NCBI GenBank assembly: GCA_900315665.1
Contig: OMZX01000010.1
Coordinates: 1 to 35,415 of the forward strand
Reading direction: 5' to 3'
Source: an uncultured Eubacteriales bacterium
Lineage (GTDB): Bacteria > Bacillota > Clostridia > Lachnospirales > Lachnospiraceae
DNA length: 35,415 nucleotides
The position numbers and the translations under genes were made by a program. Under the pieces are notes generated by a model. That model saw only the letters and a program-made list of their open reading frames with translations, had not been told where the DNA came from and ran no database searches. This document shows positions 1 to 9,178 of the stretch, piece after piece (positions within the stretch are counted from its first letter, which is position 1; the number at the start of each line of letters is the position of its first letter).

Positions 1-104
1 GGTGTTGCGTCTATATTCAGTTTTTCAGCCACCGAAAGATGGCTTGTTTGTGTTGCCCTTTAATAGGATCTAACCGCTACCTTTCTGTTTCAAACTTTCC
101 CCTC
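1..104. other. non-coding stretch 3' of hisH
   Basis: No open reading frame with a ribosome binding site is visible on either strand. On the minus strand, directly after the hisH stop, there is a GAGGGGAAAG stretch, but the reading frame behind it closes after a few codons. A weak stem (AGCCA/TGGCT, about 27-44) has no U-run on the minus strand, so I do not call it a terminator. Whether the his operon continues (hisA, hisF, hisI) beyond the edge cannot be seen. Confidence 0.5.
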
Positions 105-764
105 TTATAGTGACATAAAGGCCTTCAGGATCTTCAGCCCCACCGGGCCGGACTTCTCAGGATGAAATTGCGTACCGAACACATTCCGGTTCTCGACTGC
201 TGCCGTCAGTGGCACACCATACTCTGCGGTCGCTGTGAGATTCTTATCACAGTTAAACGCCGCAAAGCTGTGGACAAAATACACATAATCTCCCTCTGCG
301 AGATCACGAAACAGCGGGCAGACACCATTTGGTGCGCCATCCGTATTATATAAAGAAGCACCATCCGCTGGCCGGGAAATGAGATGCAGCGCATTCCAAC
401 CCATATGCGGGATGTCAAGCTCCTTAGGAATCACCTCTTCAATCGGTCGTACTTCACCAGGCACTAAGCCGAGACCTTCATGCTCGCCGTACTCCAGCGA
501 CCGATCAAACAAAAGCTGCATGCCGAGGCAGATGCCAAGCAGCGGTTTTCCTTCACCGGCAATCTCACGAACGAAATCGAAAAGGCCTCTCTCCCGAAGC
601 TTATCGGCTGCATCACCGAATGCACCGACACCCGGCAGAATCACACGATTTGCTGCCCGGATCTTCGTTTTGTCATCCGTGACGATGGCCTCCTCTCCGA
701 TAGCATGGAGAGAACTCTGCAGGGAAAAAACATTCCCGACACCATAATCGATTACCGCAACCAT
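105..764 (-). CDS. hisH: imidazole glycerol phosphate synthase, glutaminase subunit HisH
   Basis: Class I glutamine amidotransferase that hydrolyses glutamine and channels ammonia to HisF in the fifth step of histidine synthesis. It is a cytosolic partner of HisF. The 219-residue product is normal length. Visible motifs are the N-terminal DYGVGN, the nucleophile elbow GICLGMQLLF with the catalytic Cys, and the C-terminal FGTQFHPEKSG with the His-Glu pair. The start is the ATG at 764 because GGAGG (772-776) lies 7 nt upstream. A TTG two codons earlier would sit only 1 nt from that site. It is the last his gene in view, 47 nt after hisD. HisF is not in the window. Confidence 0.96.
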   Translation of the reverse strand: MVAVIDYGVGNVFSLQSSLHAIGEEAIVTDDKTKIRAANRVILPGVGAFGDAADKLRERGLFDFVREIAGEGKPLLGICLGMQLLFDRSLEYGEHEGLGLVPGEVRPIEEVIPKELDIPHMGWNALHLISRPADGASLYNTDGAPNGVCPLFRDLAEGDYVYFVHSFAAFNCDKNLTATAEYGVPLTAAVENRNVFGTQFHPEKSGPVGLKILKAFMSL

Positions 765-811
765 AGTCAAGCCTCCATTTCTTTTTGTCTAAGGTCGACA
801 CCTATTGCCTC

Positions 812-2098
812 TTAGTCTCTGTCCTCTTTTCCAAACCGGATGTCCACCGCTCTCGCATGCGCTGTCAAGCCTTCCTTTTTTGCGAAGAAGGAAATCTTCT
901 CATAATCCCTTTCCAGTGCATCCTTCGTGTAATAGCTGTACTGAAGGCGCTTTACAAAATCATCGACGCCAAGCGGACTGTAGAAACGGGCTGTACCACT
1001 CGTCGGCAAAGTATGATTCGGTCCGGCAAAGTAATCGCCCGTCGGTTCTGCATTGTAGCGTCCGAGAAACACGGAACCCGCATTTCGGATCTCACCGAGA
1101 ATATCAAACGGCTGATCGACACAGACCTCCATGTGCTCTGGTGCAATGCGGTTTGCTGCATCGACGCCCTCATGAAGATCCTTCGCAACGATGATTTTCC
1201 CATTATGATCAATCGACGTCCGTGCAATATCCGCGCGCCTAAGCTTCGGAATCTGCTTCTCAAGCTCCGCCTGAACAGCTTGCGCAAGCGTCATCGAATC
1301 AGTGATGAGCACTGCACTGGCGTTTTTGTCATGCTCCGCCTGGGACAGAAGATCCGCTGCAACATACGATGGATCTGATTTTCCATCCGCCAGCACCAGA
1401 ACCTCCGACGGACCGGCGATCATATCGATTCCTACCTGCCCGAAAACCTGCTTCTTTGCTTCGGCCACGAAGGCATTGCCGGGACCTACGATCTTGTCGA
1501 CACGTGGGATTGATTCTGTTCCATAAGCAAGCGCTGCCACCGCCTGCGCTCCGCCGACCTTGAAGATCCGGCCGACACCAGCGATATGTGCAGCAGCAAG
1601 GATATAGTGGTTAACGGAACCCTCCTTCGATGGTGGCGTCACCATGACGATTTCCTTGACGCCGGCAATCTTCGCAGGGATCGAATCCATCAGCACCGTC
1701 GATGGATAGGCCGCCGTACCACCCGGCACATAGAGACCGACCCGCTCCAGCGGAAGCACTCTCTGTCCGAGGATCACCCCCGGCTTATCCGCCATGATAA
1801 AGCTTTGCCGTACCTGCTTTTCATGAAAAGCACGGATGTTAGCTGCCGTCTCTTTAAGAATCGAGAGAAATTCCGGTTCTACCTTTTTTAATGCCGCTTC
1901 CTTTTCCTCTTCGGTCACGAGGAAATCGGAGAGCTCTACATGATCAAACTTCTCTGAATACGCCTTAAGTGCTGTATCACCGTCTTTTCTTACCGTCGCG
2001 ATAATATCCTTTACGATATCGGATACATCCGACACCGGATTCTGCCGTGCGAAGATTTCCTCATCCGGCAGCTTTCCCATTTCAAAAATTCTGATCAT
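812..2098 (-). CDS. hisD: histidinol dehydrogenase HisD
   Basis: Zinc-dependent NAD enzyme that oxidises L-histidinol to histidine in two steps, the last reactions of the pathway. The 428-residue product is full length. Family signatures include VDKIVGPGNAFVAEAKK, AGPSEVLVLADG, LLSQAEHDKNASA and, near the C terminus, GPNHTLPTSGTARFYSPLGVDDF. The start ATG at 2098 follows AAGGAG with good spacing. The gene begins 17 nt after the hisG stop, consistent with one polycistronic his transcript. Confidence 0.97.
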   Translation of the reverse strand: MIRIFEMGKLPDEEIFARQNPVSDVSDIVKDIIATVRKDGDTALKAYSEKFDHVELSDFLVTEEEKEAALKKVEPEFLSILKETAANIRAFHEKQVRQSFIMADKPGVILGQRVLPLERVGLYVPGGTAAYPSTVLMDSIPAKIAGVKEIVMVTPPSKEGSVNHYILAAAHIAGVGRIFKVGGAQAVAALAYGTESIPRVDKIVGPGNAFVAEAKKQVFGQVGIDMIAGPSEVLVLADGKSDPSYVAADLLSQAEHDKNASAVLITDSMTLAQAVQAELEKQIPKLRRADIARTSIDHNGKIIVAKDLHEGVDAANRIAPEHMEVCVDQPFDILGEIRNAGSVFLGRYNAEPTGDYFAGPNHTLPTSGTARFYSPLGVDDFVKRLQYSYYTKDALERDYEKISFFAKKEGLTAHARAVDIRFGKEDRD

Positions 2099-2115
2099 TT
2101 CTACTCCTTTTCGTA

Positions 2116-2772
2116 TTAGTGCTCGAGCCGGATGGTCTCAATCTTTTCACCGGAGCCGACAAGCTCCGTCAGTTCATCCCGCACCCGGATGATCTCGTCA
2201 TGTCGGAACTGGAAGCTCACCTTGTTGCAAATAAGTCGGGCACTGACCGGCACGATTTCTCTAAGCACGACGAGGTTGTTTTCGCGAAGCGTATTACCGG
2301 TTTCCACGATATCGACGATGACATCCGAAAGCCCGAGGATTGGTGCAATCTCGATGGAGCCATTGAGATGGATGATGTCGATGTCCCGTCCGATGGATTC
2401 GTAGAAGCCCGATGCGATATGCGGGAATTTCGTCGCAACACGGAGTGTCCGCTCCTCATCGTCATAGAAATCTCCTTTTCCGGCTACGCACATGCGGCAT
2501 TTGCCAATCTGAAGATCCAGAAGCTCATAGATATCCGGCTCATATTCAAGAAGAATATCCTTTCCGCAGACACCGATATCCGCAGCGCCCCGTTCCACGT
2601 AAATGCTCACATCAGACGGCTTAACCCAGAAGTAACGGACGCCCTTTTCCGGATTCTCAAAGGTTAGCTTTCGATTCTTCTCAAGAATCGCCGGACAATC
2701 GAAGCCGGCCGCCGCCATGAGACTGTAGGTTTTTTCACCGAGTCTTCCCTTCGGAAGTGCTACATTAATCAT
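2116..2772 (-). CDS. hisG: ATP phosphoribosyltransferase, short catalytic subunit HisG
   Basis: Condenses ATP with PRPP in the committed step of histidine synthesis. At 218 residues it is the short HisG_S form, which lacks the C-terminal regulatory ACT-like domain and therefore needs HisZ. Visible are the N-terminal INVALPKGRL, the periplasmic-binding-like core (VERGAADIGVCGKDILLE) and the PRPP-site region DVIVDIVETGNTLRENNL. It overlaps hisZ by 4 nt (ATGA at 2769-2772), which suggests translational coupling and stoichiometric HisZ-HisG assembly. Histidine feedback inhibition would act through the HisZ complex (known for the family). Confidence 0.96.
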   Translation of the reverse strand: MINVALPKGRLGEKTYSLMAAAGFDCPAILEKNRKLTFENPEKGVRYFWVKPSDVSIYVERGAADIGVCGKDILLEYEPDIYELLDLQIGKCRMCVAGKGDFYDDEERTLRVATKFPHIASGFYESIGRDIDIIHLNGSIEIAPILGLSDVIVDIVETGNTLRENNLVVLREIVPVSARLICNKVSFQFRHDEIIRVRDELTELVGSGEKIETIRLEH

Positions 2773-3959
2773 TTCACTGCCTCCGGTTCCGCTGCATTCT
2801 GCCTGTCTGCTGTCTTCTCATTCAAGGAATTCTGCTCTTTTATGGGGGAATCGCCAGCACTGTCCTCCAGCCACTTCTCCGCTTCCGATATCGTCATCGT
2901 TTTCTCCGCACGAATCTTGTGTTCCATATGGGCGAGTTCATCCTTTCGCACAAGCCGCACTTTCATGCTGTGCGCTGTCATCTCTGTCATCACCCGGGCG
3001 GCCCGCACAGAAAGAGGGCAAGTCCCACTCTCTTTCTCACTGCCATAGACCAACAGCACATCAACATCATAATCCCGCGGTTTCGTGAGATAATTTTCCA
3101 GAAGATCAATCGACATCGCGAAGCCGATCGCGCCCACATGCTTTCCCATTTTCTCCGGTAGCGGGTCATATCGTCCACCCGTAAGAACCACAAATGGAAT
3201 TTCCTCCACGGCTCCCTGGAAAATAACACCATTATAATAATCCATGGAATTCACAAGAGAAAAATCAAGATAGATATTGGGAAGGACATTAAACGCATCG
3301 AGAATGTCGGAAAGCTCCCGGAGCTCATCCGCGATTCGCATCGCTGTATTTGAAAATGCAAGCTTCCGGATCACCGAAACACCCTCGGTAAAGGGTGCAT
3401 AAAGATCCATGAGCTTCGCAAGTGTTTCCGCCGAAGCTTCTGTCAAGTGTCCCTTATCCGAGAGCGCTTTTAGTCCAGCCTGATTCTTCATGGAAAAAAG
3501 CTTCAGTACCTCAATTTTCGTCTGTTCTGAAAGACCCATCGAGGAAAACTCCTCCTGAAGAAAAGCCGCATCTGAAATTCTAAGCACATAATGCCTTGAA
3601 ACCGCAGCAAGCGAGCGGCAAGCCAGCGCAATCACTTCCGCCTCCGCATAGGGGTCCACCACACCGAGGCACTCTACACCGCTCTGCAGAATTTCACGAT
3701 AATGACTATCCGACGGCCGGTAAACATTTTCATTGTAATAAACCTTTTCTTCTCCGCCGCCGTTTGACTTTACGATACTAAGCGTAACATCCGGTCGAAG
3801 CGCAAGAAGCGTCCCGTCCAGATCTGAAAATGTGATCAGCTGCTGTGTATTTAAGAAATCTCTGTTGTCAGCATAGAGGTCATACGGTTCGAATTTTGTC
3901 ATCCGGAATTTCCGGTAGCCATATGACTCATAGAGCTGATTCAACGTCTGTTCGATCAT
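2769..3959 (-). CDS. hisZ: ATP phosphoribosyltransferase regulatory subunit HisZ
   Basis: Histidyl-tRNA-synthetase-like protein that forms a hetero-oligomer with short HisG and confers activity and histidine inhibition; it does not charge tRNA. The 396-residue product has class II synthetase-like segments: FEPYDLY, a motif-2-like LRPDVTLSIVKS, and VLTGGRYDPLPEKMGKHVGAIGFAMSIDLL near the end of the core. The last 30 or so residues are a charged tail of low similarity to anything I recognise. It immediately precedes and overlaps hisG, its obligate partner. Ninety-two nt of apparently empty sequence separate it from hisB. Confidence 0.93.
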   Translation of the reverse strand: MIEQTLNQLYESYGYRKFRMTKFEPYDLYADNRDFLNTQQLITFSDLDGTLLALRPDVTLSIVKSNGGGEEKVYYNENVYRPSDSHYREILQSGVECLGVVDPYAEAEVIALACRSLAAVSRHYVLRISDAAFLQEEFSSMGLSEQTKIEVLKLFSMKNQAGLKALSDKGHLTEASAETLAKLMDLYAPFTEGVSVIRKLAFSNTAMRIADELRELSDILDAFNVLPNIYLDFSLVNSMDYYNGVIFQGAVEEIPFVVLTGGRYDPLPEKMGKHVGAIGFAMSIDLLENYLTKPRDYDVDVLLVYGSEKESGTCPLSVRAARVMTEMTAHSMKVRLVRKDELAHMEHKIRAEKTMTISEAEKWLEDSAGDSPIKEQNSLNEKTADRQNAAEPEAVK

Positions 3960-4051
3960 GCTTCACCCCGGTTCATCTAATCTCTTTCATTATCTAATGC
4001 TTCTATCAGACATCATAGCGCTATTTCGTCATCAATCTTCAGGAAAGCGCA

Positions 4052-4645
4052 TCACTCTAAAACTCCCTTCGTGCTCGGAATCTCATGGGAGAAGCGATCA
4101 TCAATTTCAACAGCCTCCCGCATCGCGTGCCCCAGTCCCTTGAAGCATGCCTCTGCAATATGATGGGAATTCTCCCCCGCAAGCTGCCGGATATGAAGCG
4201 TAAGTCCGGCATTCATCGCAAAGGCCATCATAAACTCCTTCACGAGCTCCGTATCAAACGTGCCGATCTTCTCACTCGGATAATGCATATCCGTGAAAAA
4301 GCCGCCACGCCCGGAAATATCAACTGCCACCAATACAAGCGCCTCATCCATCGGCAATGCAAGACTCGCATACCGTCTGATGCCCTTCTTATCCGAAAGC
4401 GCTTCGCGGATTGCCTGACCCATCGCAATACCGATATCCTCGACAGAATGGTGATCATCTACGTAGGTGTCTCCCTTACAGCTCAAGGTCATCTGTATCC
4501 CACTATGCTTACTAAACAGTGTCAGCATATGATCCAGGAAGCCGACTCCCGTCTGAATCTCCGATGCGGAGCCATCTCCATCAAGATCCAGCCAAAGATC
4601 CACATTTGTTTCATTCGTCACACGATTGATTTCCGCTGTACGCAT
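4052..4645 (-). CDS. hisB: imidazoleglycerol-phosphate dehydratase HisB
   Basis: Mn-dependent dehydratase converting imidazole glycerol phosphate to imidazole acetol phosphate. The 197-residue monofunctional form has no histidinol phosphatase domain. The duplicated metal-binding signatures are visible: FLDHMLTLFSKHS and DDHHSVEDIGIAMG in the first half, SGRGGF and NSHHIAEACFKGLGHAMREA in the second. A GAGGAAAG ribosome binding site precedes the ATG. The gene lies between hisC (86-nt gap) and hisZ (92-nt gap) and is presumably on the same mRNA. A separate histidinol-phosphatase must exist elsewhere. Confidence 0.96.
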   Translation of the reverse strand: MRTAEINRVTNETNVDLWLDLDGDGSASEIQTGVGFLDHMLTLFSKHSGIQMTLSCKGDTYVDDHHSVEDIGIAMGQAIREALSDKKGIRRYASLALPMDEALVLVAVDISGRGGFFTDMHYPSEKIGTFDTELVKEFMMAFAMNAGLTLHIRQLAGENSHHIAEACFKGLGHAMREAVEIDDRFSHEIPSTKGVLE

Positions 4646-4732
4646 ATCTTTCCTCTTCCGCCCGGAAAAGTCATGTTATCCACTTCACAGGCTGCTTTAA
4701 AATAATTATCATAAACCGTCGACAGTAGGCCT

Positions 4733-5800
4733 TTATGCCGAGATGATGCCTTTTATCTTTGCAACAAGCATCTCCATGTCTTCCCGCGAGCCGATCGTGA
4801 TCCGGACGAAATCCCGGATCCTCTCACTCTCGAAATGCCGTACGAGGACACCTTCCTCCTTCAGCCTCCGATATAGACTGCCACCATCGATTTTATTGGT
4901 TCTCACAAAGATAAAATTTGCCTGCGAAGGCAGCACCATGAAGCCAAGTGTCTCCAGCGCTTCCGTAGTATACTTCCTGTTCTCCTGGATCTTCTTTACA
5001 TTGGAAAACGTGTATGCCTGATCCTTGATTGCTTCGACAGCCGCCGCCATCGAAAGCCGATTCACATTGTAAGGATTTGTCGAAAATTTGATTGTCTCGA
5101 GGTCCTGAATGAGCGCTGCATCTCCGATTGCAAAGCCCACTCTGGCACCAGCCAGAGACCTGGACTTCGAAAACGTCTGCACCACGAGAAGATTCTTATA
5201 CGTCTTCGTGAGCCCGACCGCAGAAACCGGCTCCTCCGAAAAATCCACATACGCTTCATCGATGATGACAACATGCGAAGGGTTCTTCTCACATAACGCC
5301 GCAACATCCGTACGGCTAATCGTAAGACCCGTCGGTGCATTCGGATTTGCAAGCACCAGCGACTTCCCGATTCCGAAATAATCCTCTACCTTAATCCGAA
5401 AGTCTGTTGTCAGCGGCTTCACATCACTCTCGATATGATTCACCGCCGCAAATACCGGATAAAAACCATAGGAAATATCCGGATACGCCATCCCGTCCCC
5501 GCCAAATGCCATAAAAGCAAAATTCAGACACTCATCCGATCCATTGCCAATGAATACATTTGCCGGCTCCACAGAAAAAGTTTCCGCAATCGCCGCCTTC
5601 AACGGCTTAAGCTCCGGATCCGAATACAATCTGAGATTTTTCGCCTCCGCTTCATTCACAACCTTCAGCACCCCTGGTGCCGGTGGAAATGGCGATTCAT
5701 TGGTATTCAGCTTCACATACCGCTTATCCTGCGGCTGCTCCCCCGGTGTATACGGCGTAAGATGCTTGAAATTCTCATTGAAAAAAGACGACATAACCAT
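4733..5800 (-). CDS. hisC: histidinol-phosphate aminotransferase HisC
   Basis: PLP-dependent class II aminotransferase forming histidinol phosphate from imidazole acetol phosphate and glutamate. Visible are KLNTNESPFPPAP near the N terminus, NPNAPTGLTIS, the VIIDEAYVDFSEEP segment and VVQTFSKSRSLAGARVGFAIG, which contains the PLP-binding Lys. GAGGGGG at 5804-5810 fits an ATG at either 5800 or 5794; I give the first (355 residues). The TTG-initiated longer frame to 5824 has no ribosome binding site. It is the first gene of the his operon, about 117 nt downstream of a strong promoter. Confidence 0.94.
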   Translation of the reverse strand: MVMSSFFNENFKHLTPYTPGEQPQDKRYVKLNTNESPFPPAPGVLKVVNEAEAKNLRLYSDPELKPLKAAIAETFSVEPANVFIGNGSDECLNFAFMAFGGDGMAYPDISYGFYPVFAAVNHIESDVKPLTTDFRIKVEDYFGIGKSLVLANPNAPTGLTISRTDVAALCEKNPSHVVIIDEAYVDFSEEPVSAVGLTKTYKNLLVVQTFSKSRSLAGARVGFAIGDAALIQDLETIKFSTNPYNVNRLSMAAAVEAIKDQAYTFSNVKKIQENRKYTTEALETLGFMVLPSQANFIFVRTNKIDGGSLYRRLKEEGVLVRHFESERIRDFVRITIGSREDMEMLVAKIKGIISA

Positions 5801-5924
5801 GATCCCCCTCGAAACAGTATACAACAGGAAGCACTAAACTTTGTATAAAGAAATCTTATTTCAGCTATATGCTTTCTTTTGCTAGCATGCTATCACACTA
5901 CTACGTTAAAGCGTCCTGCGTATT

Positions 5925-5953
5925 AAAATACAAGAAGACTCGCTTCCTGTCAA
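5925..5953 (-). promoter_or_regulatory. his operon promoter (sigma-A type)
   Basis: On the minus strand TTGACA (5948-5953) is followed by a 17-nt spacer and TATTTT (5925-5930). Transcription would start near 5917, giving a leader of about 117 nt before hisC. I saw no T-box signature and no histidine-rich leader peptide in this leader. It contains a small palindrome, TAGCATGCTA, of unknown meaning. Confidence 0.75.
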
Positions 5954-6003
5954 GGCAAACATATCTGTAAATGCAGAGAGAACCATCCCTGGTGTTACAT
6001 GAT

Positions 6004-7170
6004 TCATCGCGTTATGTGATGCGCCTTTTTCCAGACGGATTTGTTCTTATAGAGCGCTGCATCCGCTGCAGCGATAAACTGCTGCGGTGTCTTCATCGTC
6101 TCAGGATCAAGCTGTGCCCAACCGATCGAGATCGATGCCTCCTTGCCCTGTGAAGCCCGCTCATTTCTCTCCGAAAGCTCCTGCTGTAAGATTACCTCCA
6201 TCGCCCCGGTTTCCCCCGGAATATTCGTATGTAAAAGAATCATGAACTCATCGCCACCGAAGCGTGCCACATACGGATGACTTTTTCGTCCTTCAGCCGC
6301 CTTCTTCAGAGAATCCGCAACCCGGCAGAGTACCTCATCCCCGACGACATGTCCATAGTGATCATTGATATGCTTAAAATCATTGAGGTCCAGCATCGCG
6401 AGGAAGACCTGATCTTTCGGATTCTCCATGTAGCTTTTGATATGACGCATCAGATTCTGCCGGTTATTAATACCTGTCAGCGGATCAACAGAAACTGTGT
6501 TCGCAGTCGCACTAGTATAAATCATGACGATACCGAAGGTCGACATTACCGGAATGAAATAGGAACGCGGGATAAGGTAGTGCAGGAAAACGCCTATGCA
6601 AAGTGATATACTGTACAAACTGAAGAAATGTGGGAACTTGCTGCGGCTGCCCCAATCATCGCTGTTTACCGAAAGTGCCTTTGTTGCTCTGCTGATCCGG
6701 ATATAACCGAAGATACCTAGAAATAGGATTTCCAGAAGCAGTACCCAGTACAGTCTTCCCGGGACGAAGCGGTAATCGATTCTATAGTAGAATAACAGAT
6801 GATTATTCCGAACCGTCAAGGCTAGTATGGTAGCCGGTATCGCCGGAAGAAACACTAAAAATCTCTTATGGAGGAGCATTTCCCGGATGCTTTCCTGATA
6901 GATGCAGGCGCTGAATCCGCCGTATAGGATAACCTGGATCAGGACATAATAAATGCTGGAATAAAGGTAAACGCTGAAATTGTCATAGCTTCTTTCTGCA
7001 AAGGAAATCAGAATTTCTGTAAAGAAAGAAATGACAAGGTACACTGATCCCCAAAGGATCAGCCGGAACAACACATAAAACTGTACATCTCTATCTCTCT
7101 CAATCCAGAAAGAAAGCAGAATCAGTGTCACAAGAAGACAGCAGGCATATGTCTCAATGATCACACTCAT
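6004..7170 (-). CDS. membrane diguanylate cyclase (GGDEF protein), second of tandem pair
   Basis: Predicted to make c-di-GMP from two GTP at the inner face of the membrane. Residues 1 to about 215 are strongly hydrophobic, with roughly six to seven membrane segments and no recognised sensor domain. The C-terminal GGDEF domain carries DPLTGINNR, DLNDFKHINDHYGH, and an intact GGDEF at about 305-309, so it should be active. The residues before GGDEF do not form the RxxD inhibitory I-site. The start codon overlaps the stop of the upstream GGDEF gene (ATGA, 7167-7170), implying coupled translation. GGDEF occupies the same residue numbers in both genes, pointing to a tandem duplication. Its signal is unknown. 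Confidence 0.9.
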   Translation of the reverse strand: MSVIIETYACCLLVTLILLSFWIERDRDVQFYVLFRLILWGSVYLVISFFTEILISFAERSYDNFSVYLYSSIYYVLIQVILYGGFSACIYQESIREMLLHKRFLVFLPAIPATILALTVRNNHLLFYYRIDYRFVPGRLYWVLLLEILFLGIFGYIRISRATKALSVNSDDWGSRSKFPHFFSLYSISLCIGVFLHYLIPRSYFIPVMSTFGIVMIYTSATANTVSVDPLTGINNRQNLMRHIKSYMENPKDQVFLAMLDLNDFKHINDHYGHVVGDEVLCRVADSLKKAAEGRKSHPYVARFGGDEFMILLHTNIPGETGAMEVILQQELSERNERASQGKEASISIGWAQLDPETMKTPQQFIAAADAALYKNKSVWKKAHHITR

Positions 7171-8378
7171 GACTTGTCCGCCTCCGTTTTTAAGGTGACC
7201 GGTTCCTTTGAAGGAACAGCGTTTCTCGGCAGGGTTCTCGCTTTTTTTACTGCATATAGTGCTTCATCCGCCTTCTTAAAGAGATTCTCCGGATGCATCT
7301 GATTCTCAGGAAGATCTTCATAGCAGGCTGCCCCGATCGAGATTGTCAGATCATATGGCGCTCCCTCATAACGGTTCAGTACCCGGAGTGTCTTCCGTAT
7401 CGCCTTCTTCAGGCGTTCTACATCCTCATGATCCCCTGCGAGAATAATCGTAAATTCATCTCCGCCGAAGCGTCCGAGAAAATAATCCTTCAGAGTACTG
7501 CGGCAGGACTCCTTCAGGCCCTGTGCAACTCTTTGAAGTGCTCTATCGCCTTCGACATGGCCATAGGTATCATTGATGGACTTAAAATAATCAACATCCA
7601 TCATAAGAAGCCAGAGCTGTTTATCATGATCCCGGATCATCTCAGGAAGCACGATCTTCATACGTAAACGATTATTAATCTTCGTAAGCGGATCGATGGA
7701 CTCCGCCTGCATCTGCATACCAAAATAAGTATAGACTGCAGCAAAGGCCATTGACGCCGCGCCGATCGGTTCAGTGTTACTGATCAGCCCAAGCAGTGTC
7801 AGCGGAATCACGATGACCGGAAATTCCGCTGCAATCTTTTCCTGCTGTTCCCGGACCGGATCCGGTTCCAGAGACATATACATGAATCGACGGAGTGACT
7901 CTCCCACCAGCACGAAAATAACGACTGCCACCTCGATATAGAAATAATCCATCCGGGTAACTGTCTCCATATAGCCGATATAAAAAATGAGATGCGTCCA
8001 TTTCGTGGTTACATTTGCAAGGATGATGAGGCCAAAAGGCCAGAAAAGGTGGAGGCGATTCCGTCTTTTATCAAGACCATGTCCATCAGTAAAGGACTCA
8101 GAATAGAGTACCCAGCAGTAGATAGAAAAATTCAGAAGTGAATAGTAGAGAATATTTAAGAAATAAAGATTACTCTCGGTATATAGTGTAGAGATAACCT
8201 TTTGCATCACAAGAATCCTTGTGACATTAAAAAAGAGCGTAAGAAGCAGGCTTCCACCAAACCATAGGAACATGATATGCTGGAAATCCATAGAGGTACT
8301 TCTCACAGCCTCCACCATTACACAGGAGAATACAAGAAGTGCAAGAATATTCAGTTCCGGACCAGCAGGTGTAGACAT
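7167..8378 (-). CDS. membrane diguanylate cyclase (GGDEF protein), first of tandem pair
   Basis: Predicted c-di-GMP synthase of 403 residues. The N-terminal half (1 to about 225) is a multi-pass membrane region without a recognised sensor signature. The catalytic domain has DPLTKINNR, MDVDYFKSINDTYGH and GRFGGDEF (GGDEF at about 305-309), so it looks catalytically competent. There is no RxxD I-site at the usual position. A lysine-rich polar tail of about 25 residues follows the domain. It begins 43 nt after the pilO-like stop with no terminator between, so it is likely co-transcribed with the pilus genes. This placement suggests local c-di-GMP supply for the pilus machine, which is inference. 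Confidence 0.9.
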   Translation of the reverse strand: MSTPAGPELNILALLVFSCVMVEAVRSTSMDFQHIMFLWFGGSLLLTLFFNVTRILVMQKVISTLYTESNLYFLNILYYSLLNFSIYCWVLYSESFTDGHGLDKRRNRLHLFWPFGLIILANVTTKWTHLIFYIGYMETVTRMDYFYIEVAVVIFVLVGESLRRFMYMSLEPDPVREQQEKIAAEFPVIVIPLTLLGLISNTEPIGAASMAFAAVYTYFGMQMQAESIDPLTKINNRLRMKIVLPEMIRDHDKQLWLLMMDVDYFKSINDTYGHVEGDRALQRVAQGLKESCRSTLKDYFLGRFGGDEFTIILAGDHEDVERLKKAIRKTLRVLNRYEGAPYDLTISIGAACYEDLPENQMHPENLFKKADEALYAVKKARTLPRNAVPSKEPVTLKTEADKS

Positions 8379-8421
8379 CCGCTCCGGCTCCCTTCTCTAC
8401 TTTACGGCATTGTTTTTTCTA

Positions 8422-9117
8422 TTACGGTGTTTCCCCGGCGAGGCTCTCCGCTGCGGTTTCAAGATCATTCCGCTCGATCCCGGAAACGTCAGCATTGGCA
8501 ATACCGGTTGGCGCTGCCGTCGTCTCCTGGATGTCGAGACCATCCGTCGTCGTCGCGTTAACAAGTGTTTCAAAAAATGTTACATCCAGGCTCGCATTGA
8601 CCATCGAATATTCGAGACTCGGATCCATCCCCTGCACAGAATTATCGTTCTCAGCCGTCATATTGATATGATTAATGAGACAGCGGTATGGAGAGTCATG
8701 AAGCTCCTGTAAAATCGTGCTGGCTGCCTGATAATTTGCCGCCGTAAAGGTAATACTGATCACACGCCGCACAGCATCCTCATTGGCCACCGGCTTCGTG
8801 AAGCTGTAATTATAGGTCAAGGCGTTTGGCATAAAAATCGAATTCAGAAGTTCAAGCTCCGCCTTCTGATTGTCATAGGTCGAGATATAGCCGGTCTGAT
8901 TTTCCTTATTCTCCTCCATCTCCGTCTGCATCCGCTTAATCTCGGCAGCCCTTTTCGCCTCCTGGGAAAGCTGCACGGTCAGCTCCGTCGTGTCCGCCGC
9001 CTTAATACGGTCGCGTACATCCAGAACGACAAAGCGGTAATAAAAGAGCGCAACCAAAAGAATCGCAAACACGAGTAGTGCTGCGTTTTCTCTTTTAGTA
9101 AATGGCCGGTTCATCAT
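8422..9117 (-). CDS. pilO: PilO-like type IV pilus inner-membrane protein
   Basis: Bitopic membrane protein of 231 residues: a short cytoplasmic N terminus, one transmembrane helix at about residues 12-31 (LLVFAILLVALFYYRFVV), a Gln/Glu/Lys-rich coiled-coil stretch (about 40-85), then an extracytoplasmic alpha/beta domain. This is the architecture of PilO, which pairs with PilN and links PilM to the pilus machine. Sequence similarity is not strong by eye; the call rests on architecture and position directly after pilM and pilN-like genes. The ribosome binding site AGGAGC precedes the ATG at 9117 well. The last 40 residues are Thr/Ala-rich and probably disordered. Confidence 0.7.
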   Translation of the reverse strand: MMNRPFTKRENAALLVFAILLVALFYYRFVVLDVRDRIKAADTTELTVQLSQEAKRAAEIKRMQTEMEENKENQTGYISTYDNQKAELELLNSIFMPNALTYNYSFTKPVANEDAVRRVISITFTAANYQAASTILQELHDSPYRCLINHINMTAENDNSVQGMDPSLEYSMVNASLDVTFFETLVNATTTDGLDIQETTAAPTGIANADVSGIERNDLETAAESLAGETP

Positions 9118-9178
9118 ATCGTTATGCTCCTTTTATTCAATGCTTACATCAACGCCTTTGCACCAGGTTTCTCTAAGC

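Noticed and set aside
1-104. terminator after hisH
   Set aside because: The only stem is 5 bp and has no U-run on the minus strand.
5801-5917. T-box or histidine leader peptide upstream of hisC
   Set aside because: No T-box antiterminator sequence and no run of His codons in the leader of about 117 nt.
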